Below are positions 21,011 to 33,032 of a stretch of DNA of 64,000 nucleotides, piece by piece. The position numbers and the translations under genes are program-made. The notes beneath the pieces are model-generated. The model had not been told where the DNA came from. It saw nothing but the letters and a program-made list of their open reading frames with translations, and searched no databases. This DNA comes from Diphasiastrum complanatum (Eukaryota; Streptophyta; Lycopodiopsida; Lycopodiales; Lycopodiaceae): NCBI GenBank assembly GCA_029204225.1, contig MU832054.1, positions 25,720-89,719 on the forward strand, read 5' to 3'. The number at the start of each line of letters is the position of its first letter. Position 1 is the stretch's first letter.

Positions 21011-23030
21011 TCGTTTTCTATCGAATAGTCATTTAAGTTTTCTCACAGTCCGTTCCTCAAGCTTTCAACCCAAATTTAAGTTAGTATGTTTTGCAAAAGC
21101 TAGTCATAGACCTAGATGCAAAGCAGATTTCTACATTTCCATTTAATAACAAATTTTTTCCTGCAAGTTGCTAAGCAATATAAGAGAAAACGATTGTACC
21201 CACCATTTCAGTTGAAGCCCACATTTAAAAAAATGGAATACAAATTACAGCATCGTAAGTGGTGAGCAAAAATACAGTACTCGCCTTTCATGGAGACTTT
21301 TATACACTGTCAATTGGATCAGATCTAATTGACAGTGTATCTACGTTGCAAGAAACGTTCATTCACTATTTTATTCAGGCTGGGATCCATAAACACAATT
21401 ATGACTTAGTTTGCTTTATTGTTGCTGCTTCTCTTGGGCTCAGACAAGTTGCATACAGCCCATTTGCCAAGTGACAATTTGTTGATTTTTGCTGCTTAAA
21501 GGCAAAGCAAAAGCCGAATTCAAATTGTGGACTACTTACCGATTCTGCTGATCTCAGATCTTGGACAATTTGCTGATCTTGGAACGTTTTACAGTCATTT
21601 TTTTACATTTTCATCCTGCCTTCCACTTCTAGTGATATGTCTTCTTCTAAGGTTCACCTGCTAAGATCCTAAATCGACTTTAATCATTTACAAAGACTTT
21701 TATTGGCATATCAGCTTCTTACTAAGTATTTCAACTTAAATGACAGGACATAGATTCAATTTAGTCATCGTGCTTTGTACGTTTCTACGTCTGCACCTGA
21801 AAGGAGACCAGAATCTATTGTTGAGTTCGAGTTCTCTTGTGGACATCCTCTTCATAAACTGTAACTAATGGTATCCATGGTTCAAGTCCATTTATTAAAC
21901 ATAGTAGCACCATGCAAAGCATCTAGCAAGTCATCAATGCTGAATGGTAATCTTGTTCAACATCACCACCACATGCACGCACCAAGATCCATCCTCCTTC
22001 AGAATGAACAATGACGCAAAAGATGAGAAGCTAGGCCTTAACTAACCTTCGGCAAGGTAATGCTATATCATATTCCTCCTCTCTTAGACTCACTTTGTGA
22101 GGTGTTTATTAACATGATATGACTTGGAAATTCATTCAACCCTTATGTTCAATGTTTTTACTAGGAGGTTATAAAATCAGAAAATTGTTGATAAACACAA
22201 CTGGTTTACATTAGCTACAGTACTAGTTTGCTCATGTCATATGATACTCTCACTAGTAAAGACAACATATCAAGCACAAAGAAAACACACGTAGGCACAA
22301 TGTATCTTACACAATTGCGTAGTTGAGACCAATGGTTTAGAAGGTACATTCCACTTGCATGGATGGAACAAAGCCTATCGTCATAATGAAACTTGTATAT
22401 GTGAGTATCCCAGGCAATGCAACAAATCCCTAGCATAACATTATATTGTGCCAAATGGGTCATAGAATGCCCACAACCCTCATTGGTTGAACTTTTGTAC
22501 CGTTTTATTAGCCATCTCGATTGTGTGTTGTTATTGGGATGGTTGATCACTCACATTCAACTTCTTCATCAAAGTTGACTATATGACATTATGTGAGGCG
22601 TCAAATAGAATTAAAACATCTCTACAACACACTTGCTCTTGCATAACTATCAAAAAAGTGTTTGTAACCAATTGTTATCATGTTGTTGGAGCCGCCGTGT
22701 CCTTGACCACAAAAACATTCATCAAATATGGAACACCTTGACTTTCTCTTGCTCTAGCTCTTCTATGTGAACTGGCTCTTCGATTTGATCCACTAAAAGA
22801 TTTTAACGTGATGTGCACATTCTTTTCACAGTTGTTGCCCCAAGCATCTTAAGCACAAATTCTCCGTCTTTTCTCACTCTTGGTCTTGATGAAACAAAAA
22901 TAAGGGATGTTGACTTCCTTAGGCATCTGCTCATATACAAGCCTTCACTTTTCAAAGCACCAGCTCCTTTAACTTTCTAGCCAAGCCTCTTGAATTTCAT
23001 GAACCTATGTTTACCCCAAGATTGTTGATC
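21011..23030. other. no gene recognised
   Basis: Anonymous intergenic DNA with only short, unconvincing frames on both strands. Confidence 0.3.
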
Positions 23031-23032
23031 GC

Positions 23033-23458
23033 TTGAAGCAGGATCCTAGGACTTCTTTCCATTTTCATAAAAAATTTCATCTGAATGGCATTCTGCAAGA
23101 GTTGTGGACTTGGCTCATTACATTCGTCGCGTCCATTCTATTATTGTTATTATGCATAAGCAGGCCTAAGGGCCCTTTTTATTCATATACTAGCCTTGGG
23201 CCCTATTTGGTTATATTTTTGGGACTTGGTCACATTGATTTGGAGTGGGGGTCCTCCTATTGGGAGGGCGCACTATTTCCCCTCCAAATCCTTTTCCCTC
23301 CCTTTTTGATTCAGGGAGAGGGTATAAGTAGGGCAGCATTGTATTCCTTTATTCAGTTTATGATGATTGCTCCTCTTTAGCCTCCTTAAGCATTCTCTTC
23401 CTGCTTTCTAGCTTAAGTCCTGCTTTCTAGCATAGCTAGTGAATCTTAGCTTGTAACT
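23033..23458 (+). mobile_element. LTR with promoter of a compact retroelement
   Basis: The right part (23349-23458) is repeated at 25452-25561 with one visible difference in 110 bp. A TATA-like GGTATAAGTAGGG at 23321 lies 26-28 bp before the repeat start, which fits transcription starting at the repeat. So 23349 is probably the start of R and 23458 the end of U5. The left border of the LTR is uncertain. TGG at 23459 sits where a primer-binding site would start, but the tRNA is not identified. Confidence 0.55.
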
Positions 23459-24150
23459 TGGAGCACTTTCCTGCAGATTGGTGGAGGCTGTCCAGCGCCC
23501 TACCACCCATCACTTTCATCGATTTCTCTCCGTCAACCTTCCTGCAAATTGGTGGAGGCTGTCCAGTGCCCTACCACCCATCACTTTCATCGATTTTTCT
23601 CTGTCATTTTTGCAGATTGGTGGTGGCTGTCCAGCACCCTACTGCCCATCACTTTCGACGATTTCTTCATCATTTTTTGCAGTTTTGGTGGAGGCTATCC
23701 AGCGCCCTGCTAACCCATCACTTTCGTTGATTTTTTTGGCAAATTTTCATTGTTTTCGCAGATTTGGTAGCTATTGCCCAGCGCCCTACTACTTCATCAT
23801 TTTCGACACTTTTCGTCACCAATTTGCTGTCCATTTTTTATATTGATTGGAGGCTGTCTAGCGCCCTATGACCATCTCATTTTTAGCAGTAACCCATCAC
23901 TTTCGTCAATTTTTTCGGCAAATTTTCATTGTTTTTGCAGATTTGGTAGCTATTGTCCAGCGCCCTACTACCGTCTCATTTTCAGCAGTTCTTTTCACCG
24001 ACTTGCTGTCCGTTTCGGCTATTGATTGGAGGCTGTTCGGCACCTTACTTCAGCACCTATTTTCAGCCTATTCTTCAGCATATTGTGGAGCTTGGTAGTT
24101 GCTGCCCAGTGCCCTATTATCTTCAGCTTTTACTTCTCTTTGTTGGCACT
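23459..24150 (+). repeat. tandem repeat leader of the compact retroelement
   Basis: About eight diverged copies of a 75-110 bp unit with the core TTGGTGGAGGCTGTCCAGCG followed by CCCTACTACC, alternating with CATCACTTTC-TCGATTTTT. They fill the space between the LTR and the gag frame and have no stable reading frame, so they look like an expanded untranslated leader. Confidence 0.8.
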
Positions 24151-24373
24151 ACCGAGTGAACGACGAATCAGCACCCACCTAGGTATTGCTTGCGCCCTTT
24201 TTGCACTTCCTTTTTGCACCTACTTGCTGTCTTTTCTGCTCATATATTGCTCTTTCCAGCCCCCTATTCCTGTTCATATTTGTTGCCTCACACCCTCCTC
24301 TTTCCATTTTTCCATTTTGTTAGAAACCTTCTACTTTCTCAGCCCCTCATTTTCTGATTATTATCGATCTTGA

Positions 24374-25451
24374 TTGACTGTTTACGTGCCATTTTTGGTG
24401 ATTTCGGAAGTTAGACTAAGTTGGGGTGATGACAAACGTTCTCTCCCTCAGGTTTTTGTCTCTTCCTTAGTCCTTGTGGTGACTTCTTCATCAGAAGACC
24501 CTCCGCAGAGCTCTTTAGATGATCGTCTTACACATATTGATTCCCGCATGGATCATCTTGAGAGTCATATTGGTCGTATTCTTTCTTGCCTTGAGACTAT
24601 TCTACTACGAGGGGATACCACCCCCCCAGACATTCTTCATCGTCCTGGTAAAGCACCTTTATTTCCTATTTAGAGTACGCCTGCTCCTGCTCCATCTCCA
24701 TCTTCAGGAGGTGCTTTTGGTAGTATGTTTGATCTCCCTTCATATAGTGCTAGTTCTTATGGGTCTCCTTTCGGGTCTTCTGTACCACCACCTGGATTTC
24801 CCTCCACACCACCAGGATTTCCTTCTTCTACTTTTTCAGGTATTCCTGAGCCTCATTTTGCTCATGATTTTCGTGATCGCATCCAGCTTACTACTTATTA
24901 TGGTTCATCTGATGGGAATATCTTGGAAAATGGGTTCTCTAAGTTAGAAACCTATTTTCTTATGTATCCCAAGATTGAAACCCAGAAAGTGCATTTGGCT
25001 GCGTTACATTTAGATGGTCGAGCTCAGACTTGGTGGTGTGTCTATCGCTCCGAGCCTACTCGTGAGGGATTACATATATGGCCTACTTTTCGACATGATC
25101 TTCGTATGGCTATGATTGACCCACAGTGGTTGGTTCACCAACATGATCTGTTTCGTAGCCTTCGCCTTACTAGTCATTTGACTGCTTATATTGATCAGTT
25201 TATTGAGCTTTCTTACCTTTTTACTGATCTTCATCCTACAGAGCTTATTTCACGTTTTATTGCTGGTCTTAGAGGCTCCTTACGATATGATGTTTCCTCT
25301 TTTCGGCCTCCTACTCTCTCAGATGCTATCTCCCTGGCTACTACCCTGCAGCATAAGTATCCTGAGTTGTCCACTTCTTCTCATTTTTATCGCCCTCTAT
25401 TCTCCTACTTTGGCTTCTTCTACTACCGTTCCCCCTCGCCCTTCGACACCG
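24374..25451 (+). CDS. Ty3/gypsy-type Gag (capsid), 3' end replaced by LTR
   Basis: Gag-like protein in two frames. The 5' part (24374-24673) reads DRLTHIDSRMDHLESHIGRI, a coiled-coil start, and stops at 24671-24673. The long frame from 24725 has a Pro/Ser/Gly-rich section and then the capsid core, with FSKLETYFLMYPKIETQKVH, LHLDGRAQTWW, and LISRFIAGLRGSLRYD-type ending. It then runs straight into the R-U5 copy at 25452 and stops after VIQFMMITPL. No zinc knuckle, protease, RT or integrase is present. The product could form capsids only in part. The element would depend on enzymes made elsewhere. Confidence 0.75.
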
Positions 25452-25561
25452 TTATTCAGTTTATGATGATTACTCCTCTTTAGCCTCCTTAAGCATTCTC
25501 TTCCTGCTTTCTAGCTTAAGTCCTGCTTTCTAGCATAGCTAGTGAATCTTAGCTTGTAACT
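25452..25561 (+). repeat. second copy of R-U5 fused to gag
   Basis: Same 110 bp as 23349-23458, beginning TTATTCAGTTTATGATGATT. It lacks the U3 part and is joined directly to the gag frame. Confidence 0.95.
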
Positions 25562-25680
25562 GCAAGCCATGAGTCTGCCTCTGCCACTCCATTGTCACAG
25601 AGTCACCCTGTGGAAGTACAATTCTGCTAAGCTATTGCAATTAAGTATGTTTGTGCCAGACAATTTATGAGCAAAACACA

Positions 25681-25702
25681 ATATATATATATATATATAT
25701 AT
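25681..25702. repeat. (AT)n microsatellite at left edge of hAT region
   Basis: Pure AT repeat followed by ACATATATCATAG. A matching AT tract lies at 29665-29699. Confidence 0.95.
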
Positions 25703-25708
25703 ACATAT

Positions 25709-25776
25709 ATCATAGATGTCGCGGTACTAGGTACCACGGATCCCGGTACCGCGGCACCATTATGGTGTCGCGGTAC
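25709..25776. repeat. subterminal repeats CGCGGTAC, hAT left end
   Basis: GTCGCGGTAC occurs at 25718-25727 and 25767-25776, with an inverted copy GGTACCGCGG at 25745-25754. Short clustered repeats of this kind are typical transposase-binding sites just inside hAT ends. Confidence 0.5.
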
Positions 25777-25939
25777 ACAATAAAATAATATTTTTATTAT
25801 ATAATTTTTTTTTAAACCTAAAAAACCCACCTCCCTCACTTCATCTCTCTCAACAATTCCTGCCCCGCCATCGCTACTGTCTGCTGGAGAGTCCCTAGTT
25901 CAAAGATTGTCCGCACACACATGCAAGAGATAGGGTCGA

Positions 25940-27520
25940 GTCCTTGTCTAGAGAGATGGAGCCTCTACGCCGCCACTGGGCCACATATGGTTGCAGCATT
26001 ATGTCCGATGGCTGGACTGATGTCAGGAGGAGGCCGATCCTCAACATTTTGTCTCCAATTGCATGGGCACACAGTTTTTTAGGGCCGTGGATTGCAGCAA
26101 GGGGGGAGAGTCATATCTGCAGAGTTCATGTTTGATGTCATTAGGTCTTCCATCCTGTCCATAGGCCCCCAACATGTCGTTACAGTGGTGACAGACAATG
26201 CCACCAACTGTATTCAGATGGGTGTCCTCCTAGAGGCCGAGTTCCCCCACATCGTCCATACCCCCTGTGCAGCGCACGACATAGACCTTCTCATGGGGGA
26301 CATAGGTGCACTTCCCTGGGTTAGAGCCATCGTCCGTGAGGCCCTCTTCCTGGTGACTTTTGTCACCAGAAAGAGGCGTGTTCTTGCCATGTTCCGGGTG
26401 TTCAGCTAGTTAGACCTCAAGAAGCCAGCCCCAACATGCTTTGCTTTCGACCTGGTGGTCATCGACCGTCTGATCAGGTGCAGGGCACAGCTTCTACAGA
26501 TGGTTGCCAGCGATCTTTGGCGTGCCAGTACGTTTCAGCACACAGAATGGGGATCACTTTTCTTCCACGGTGAGGGGAGACCAGTTCCAGAGGGATGTGC
26601 AGACATTGTCAGGACTCCTTTGTCCACTCTACATTGTGCTCTGCATAGCTGACAACAAGGGGTCACACTTGGACTGGTGTATGAGCTCATGGACTGGATT
26701 GGACAATTCCTACAACTGCCCATCTTGCAGCCAGAGAGGTAAGCAATATAGTACTGTAATTGCGCTTTATCTTTTTCAGTGATTGCTAGTTTGTTTTTCG
26801 GTTGATTTTACATTTTTCCGTATTTCGCTTCGATGTTGTTGTACTTTCTCCAACCCCATGCGTCGCACGTGCAGGATGACCAAGCTGAAGTTCATCTAGG
26901 AGACGCGGTAGAACTACTTTCACAGGAGTATCCATAGCGTTGCACACATACTGCATCCCCTCTTCCTCTCTCCAACACAGATCGCAGACAGGGAGCTCGA
27001 GGCGGATTGTCTTGAGTACATCTACAGGGTGGGTCCACACATTCGTTTGGATCCTATCAGACTCATGGAGGAGCTAGCTGCATTTCGTTTTTACATGGGC
27101 ACATTCGGTCACCCGGCTGCTCAGGATCCAGAGAGGAGACAGCTCCCCATTACCTGGTGGACCATGTTTGGTAGGCACATATCCCTCCATACAGCGTCTT
27201 GCACTATGTGTCCTCTCACAGGTATGCATCTCATCTCATCCTCCGTTAGTGCGTTTGCTTGACACTCCACCCGTGCACTTGTGCTAAACCATTTGATTGC
27301 GCGTACCACAGGATTGCGCTGCCTCTGTCTGTGAGCGTAATTGGAGCACATGGACCCTCATTCACAGGAGGAGAAGAAACAGGCTGTCAGTGAGTCAGCT
27401 GAAGCGGTTGGTGTTCTGTAGCACCAACGCACGTCTCACCAGGAGACTGTCGACCATTACGAGTGCACTGCATGTGATAGGCTATTCTCCTATGTCATGT
27501 TGGTTGACGTCTCACTAATA
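25940..27520 (+). pseudogene. hAT-family transposase (DUF659 and dimerisation domain), decayed
   Basis: Plus-strand fragments in three frames give a plant hAT transposase. RRHWATYGCSIMSDGWTDVR (DUF659 start) is followed by a frameshift near 26100. The next frame reads VVTDNATNC, then PHIVHTPCAAHDIDLLMGDI, with a stop at 26407-26409, then FAFDLVVIDRLIRCRAQLLQ. Farther on lie ITWWTMFG (27158) and CERNWSTWTLIHRRRRNRLS (27320-27385), the C-terminal hAT dimerisation region. The family cuts and pastes DNA. The N-terminal BED zinc finger is missing, and stops and frame changes make it inactive. The piece between the two WW/CERNW parts may be an intron. Confidence 0.85.
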
Positions 27521-27579
27521 TGTCGGTTTAAATTCATGATCATGTTGTTTCCCTAATATGCTCAATTTTAACCTTGCAG

Positions 27580-29070
27580 ACGAAGAGTTGATGGCAGAGA
27601 GAGAGGGAGCTTGCCGAGATGAGAGAGAGAGGGAGAGAGAGAGCTTGGGCTTGATCACCAAGAGCCTCCATTGTATGAGGCAGATGAGCCAGTGTCAGAG
27701 GATGAGCAGGATGAGGATGAGCCGATTCGGGTTGTGTTCGCCAGAGCAGAGTGGGATGAGGCAGATGATATCGGTCTTGGGCATACGCGACGGGCAGGGG
27801 TCACAGGTGCATTATGTGGCAAAGGTGGGGCACATGGCACAGGTTATACCAGGAGATAGGCAGGGCACACGGCGGGGGCCAGTGGCATATCTACTTATGT
27901 CGATATGATGGAGGAGGCTCTTGATAGAGGGCAGAGGGCAAAGTGATATAGATTTGGATCCCGCAGCTGCTTGGATGTGTGCAGTACAGAGTCATGGGCG
28001 TTACTTCGACAGTACACCAGATGAGACACCCGATGACTTCGATGGTACAGGTTGGGATGGCATGCAGGGTCTACATGGTGCACAGGATGAGGCACGAGAT
28101 GATGCACGAGATGAGCCGGACTGTGCACTGGATGAGGCCCAGAGCCCAGAGCCTAGAGCATTTGTATTCGGATGCAGAGCTAGATGACTTGATTGCCATG
28201 ATGGATTCAGAGGCCCACCTCATGCCGAGTGTTAGGGCACCCCCATCATCTCTTGCCAACATGCCCTACACAGAGTCTCATCCAGAGCAGCTACATGAGA
28301 TGTTTAGTTCCTCTGGTTCCTCAGAGAATTTATATGCGCTGCACAGCACCTTCAGTGCCACCGATGCCATTGAGGCCTGCAACCCCTCCATCACCATCCA
28401 CTTCTGCAGCACCAGGTTTCCATGGCAGTCCACCATCTGTGCCCAGGTTTTTTTGCCCACATCCACAGTGGCTCCTCCTGTGGCAGCACCCACTTCACAT
28501 CCTCAGCACCCACTCCACTGGCTCCTCCTTTGGCAGCACCTAGGATGTACCAATACCGGCCACCACAACGCCCCTTTCAGTACATATCGTCGTTGTCCTT
28601 GCCTCTTGCAGGGACAGCCCCTCCACAGCCAGTTCCTCCACCTGCAGCAGCTCCACGGGCACACTCTCCACGGGCTCATCCTCCTCGCTCAGCTGCTCAG
28701 GGAGTCCCCTCTTTGGCTTCCCTATCCCAGCCGGCCTCAGCTTGGGCCCGCCCGGCCTAGCCAGCCAGGTGATTTGTATGGGGGTGATGAGGCATTGATA
28801 GCTCCCCTTGTCCTCAAGAGACCAGGAAGGCCCAAGGGTGCACCGAACAAGAAAGGCAGAGCACAAAAACAGCCAGGGAAGAGAGGACGACCTCGCAGGG
28901 GTAGAGGTGCACAGTCACAGCCAGCCACAGCAGGTCTAGTCGGGTTGGCTTGCTTGGGGGCTGATGCAGAGGCAGATTGGGAGGATGTGGATGACGAGTC
29001 CTCTTCCTCGAATACACAGCCCTTGCCAGTTCCAGACAGGCATAGATATCGGCTGCGAGAGTCAGCTTGA
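27580..29070 (+). pseudogene. acidic and AT-hook tail following the hAT transposase
   Basis: Downstream of the dimerisation domain, GC-rich open sequence continues. It holds an acidic stretch (YEADEPVSEDEQDEDEPIR), a Pro/Ala/His-rich section whose correct frame changes, and finally a basic tail (RPGRPKGAPNKKG and GKRGRPRRGRG) ending at WEDVDDESSSSN and a stop at 29068-29070. The GRP cores are AT-hook-like minor-groove-binding motifs. Codon-like composition and direct continuity suggest it is a C-terminal extension of the transposase or a second ORF of the element. Frameshifts are likely. Confidence 0.5.
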
Positions 29071-29644
29071 AGCCCTGAGTTGTCTCTGGAGCCTTCGTCC
29101 GAGTCAGAGCCAAAGCATTGATTGTGGCTCTATTATTGTATATTTAGCAGTTTGAGATCATGTTCCATGTTCGGCGGCCAGATGGTCGAACATTGTATTC
29201 AAAACATTTTATACATTGTATCTAGTGTTGGACACATTTTATTTGTTATACATTATGCATGTGTCGATGTCTAAATGTGATGCTTTGTCTTCAATTTTTA
29301 TCTCAAATTGTATGTGCGTGTGTGAATCGTATTTTTCAATTAATTTCAGTAGCCATACAGAAAACACTTGATCCTGTCTACAACACTATGAACCAGTTAA
29401 ACATTTGAATAAAATTCCTTCCAGTAGATGCCATTCTGCAACAGGGTTTAGGGTTTAGGATGTTAAACAAATAGGTTTTGAACTATTTGACAAGACCTTC
29501 GAGCCTTCTCTTCGAATGATTGGCGTTTTCTTCTGATAGCACATGCACTTCAAACGATCAAAAACATGAAGAGACATGATTTGGAAAGTGCCATGCAATT
29601 TTTATTTATGAATCTGAAATTGTAGCCTTTGATTTCAGCAGATA

Positions 29645-29662
29645 CTTGCGCCGTGGGTACTA

Positions 29663-29699
<37 letters not shown>
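29645..29699. repeat. right edge of hAT region with (AT)n tract
   Basis: GCGCCGTGGGTACTATGATATAT leads into a 35-bp pure AT tract. In reverse complement it shares ATATCATAG and GTACC-ACGG with the left edge at 25705-25740, so the two edges are a possible degenerate terminal inverted repeat. Confidence 0.4.
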
Positions 29700-29702
<3 letters not shown>

Positions 29703-32700
29703 ATGTCTTAGCCTAAAAAATGGTGCAGTTGATCATGGTGTAACCAGGACATAAGAGATGTTTATTCTCTCCCAAGATACCGTCCTGCCCTTGATCCTGC
29801 CACCCACTGCCCAGAAGGCTAAATAACTAGCATAAATTCACAGAAAATGATTCACTAGATATCTTACAGCAGCACAAATATGCAGCACAAATATTAACTT
29901 CTAATATCAGAATTGGAATTTCAGATTGAACTGGTAGTTTCGCTCTCATGACAACCCTCCTGCTCTAATTTTTTATGTCAATGCTCATGTATTTTAGTCC
30001 ACAGCTCCATGAGTAATTAGCTATACAGATCACAGTTTTCATTGGCAATTTGCTCTTTTCACCATAGTTCTTACAATGATTTACTGCATCCAACATAATT
30101 TATGCATTTATGGGCTCACACCCAGCATCCCAGCTATTTATCATGACGCTGGACAGCTGAACCTGTTCACATTTTGTACATACCCTTATTAAAATTTCAT
30201 TCACTCTCAGAATCCAAAATTCCAGTTCTCACGAGTGCACTTCCTGGTTATAGTCCCAAAACCGAGGGGCCTAGAACTGATTTACTTGTTCCTATTACAG
30301 CCATTCCCAGCTTCAGAGCCTAGTTTGCTCTGATAGCATTATGATATCTCATTCTCATGAAAAATTTGACACCATTTCAAGAAGCAAAATATTCGGGACC
30401 ATATCCTTGACTCATGCTTGTTAGAAAGTACTAAACTTGCAGACCCTTCATAATAATCGATTTCAATGGCTGATGATTCTTGGACTTTGCATGAGAGATA
30501 ACATGATATAGCATTGCATTACTTTACTAATAGCATTTACATATTGTAGAAATGCTAACCCGATTTCCAGGGGAAACAGAATCATAGATTTTACATAATG
30601 TTCTACAAACTTTCAAGATAAATGAGCTCAATCTATATGATTAGAACCTGAAATGACGTTTTGGAATGTATTCAAAGCTATGGTCATTGCATTACTTTCC
30701 TTTAAGAAAGCAACAAGCAAAAAAAGTTGGTAATCATCCCAAATAACAAGTGATTTTCAATTCAATTCCTGATATGTGATCAAGTCAGTCAAACTAAATC
30801 CTCGTGATCTGCTGCAGTCTGGCAAAACTCTGTAAGGGTTTCTCATAGACAATATGCTATCTTTTGAATGTTTGACTTTTGATATGATATAACTTCTGTA
30901 AAAGGAACATGTGATGTCATCATAAGAAAATAATTGCCATGATATTATCTTCAGAACATTGTCAGAGCTCTTTTACCACTGTCAGAAGCAGAAGCTCAAC
31001 AGCCCAGAGCTTGCTAGTGTAAAATTTCTACCAAATTTTCAGTAACTGCACTTGGAGCCGGCGATTCAAAGTCTGGTCAGTAATATAAATGCCAGTTTCT
31101 ATGTGACAATGCTCATACACAAGCTGTAAATAGAATAATTGATCCTTGAACGATCATTATATTCTCTTAACTCAAACACACACTCTATTACAAATTTATC
31201 AGCCACCACCAATCTGCAAATACACACTGTTACAAATTTCTCAACCCCCACCATTGTGAAGTGAAACGTACATAGTACCATATATCAATGCTATGTCTAG
31301 GACAGTATCTGACATACAAAGGAGACACACAATCTTCAACCTTTTAGAGTCCACCCACAAAGTCTAAACCTACCATGCATCGCACAGACCAAATGCTACA
31401 ACATCCCTAATCACTTTATCAGCGTCCAAGAGTAGGTGCAGGTCACATGTCCAAACATATGTCCACAGAGGTGAAGGGCAGAGTTAGTCATCATGAAGGC
31501 TAGCACTATGAGCAAAGCTAATCAATTAGAATCCCTTTTCCTCATAGAGACAAAAAGGAAATTTTTCATGGATTCTTTCCGAGTGGTCAAAGCTTGCAAG
31601 AATAGCCTCATGAAATGCTCTGCTCAAATGTCTTCTATTCAAATTGCACTTATCGTGCTGATATTTTTGCACATCTCATTTGAATCTGAAAAGATTTTGT
31701 AGTTTATGGTCCTAGATTTTGTTAGCAACATTCAAAAGCTGCACTCCATGACTATAGCTACTTAGACTTTCTTGCTTACAAAGTCAAAACCTTATTTTGC
31801 TCTTACACTATTTTGCTTACACAATCAAAACTTTATTCTGTTCCGATAGGCTACAACATTGGCTATTCCTTCCCATCAGTGGCAAAATATATCTATGGGC
31901 ATTATCTTGGGCTTATCCCATTCTCAACATCGTCCAAATTCCTGTCTTGTTGGATCATTTATGTATGCACAATTAGATTACTGCAACCGAGTAAGATCTT
32001 TCTAATGAACAATACACTTGTTTCTATTTTAAAAATTTGTTTGCAATTTGTGATTGACAACATCTCTAGACACAGATAGAACACACTTAAAAACCCCAAC
32101 AGTGAGTGACCCACACAAGACGAGGAGAACTGTAAAAACTTTTTCTTTCAAAGAAGGATGTACATACCACAACAGAAGCAAAGAGCAGTTGGATGCAAGT
32201 ACCTCTCATGTGGGAAGCACTCATTAATCTATAGATGCTAGGCAGGCACGACATCCATGTGTGGTCCTTAGTGAAGAGCCAGGGCCAAGTGACTCCAATT
32301 TCTACAAACAGTAACTATACATGGACGTTGTACTTTGAGGTTAGAAATGCATTTATTTTAATTTTTACGTGCCAAGTACACAATACAACATATGTACAAA
32401 AATGATTAATGCACAAAGCACATGACAAAGTAAACAGTACACTTATCTGTCACAGTCATCCAACCAGGCATACTATCAAGTACTTCTATATCAAGCTCAT
32501 ACTTGATGAAAGCATGTTTCAGGAAAGCCTCTGTTGCAAATATAAGAAAGTCAACACATCACAGATCTTAAGTACAGCCTGAAATCCTTCAGAATGTCCA
32601 TAGATCTGGACTGCATCTGTCTAAAGGCCAAAAAAACAGAAAGGATACTGCTTTCCAGAGTCAATTTTCGATGATTATCAAAAGAGTTCAATGATATATT

Positions 32701-33030
32701 CTTCTTCTTACTTTATAGTAACAAGCTTACGTCATTCACCTCTAAAACAGAAAAAATGTTGCTTTCCATTGCTATTTTTTGCTGATTATCGCAACACTTA
32801 ATATTTTGTTTCCCTTACTTTATTTAAGCAAGCTTATATCATTCGCCTCTATAAGAGAAAACAAATTGCTACCATAGTTATTTTTTGCTAATTATCAAAC
32901 GGTTTGATAATGTTTTGTTTTCCTCACTTTTTAAGCAAGCCTATGTCATTCCACTCCACAACCCAAAAGATCTTGTTTTCCATGGTTATTTTATGCTAAC
33001 TATCAAAATAGTTCAGTATTGTTTTGGTTT
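29700..33030. other. no gene recognised
   Basis: Intergenic DNA downstream of the 6-phosphogluconate dehydrogenase gene. From about 32680 to 33020 there is a diverged four-fold repeat of some 90-100 bp (GTTTTGTTTTCC, CACTTTTTAAGCAAGC, TATGTCATTC, GGTTATTTT-TGCTAA), adjoining the 3' end of the dehydrogenase gene. Otherwise nothing is supported. Confidence 0.4.
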
Positions 33031-33032
33031 CC

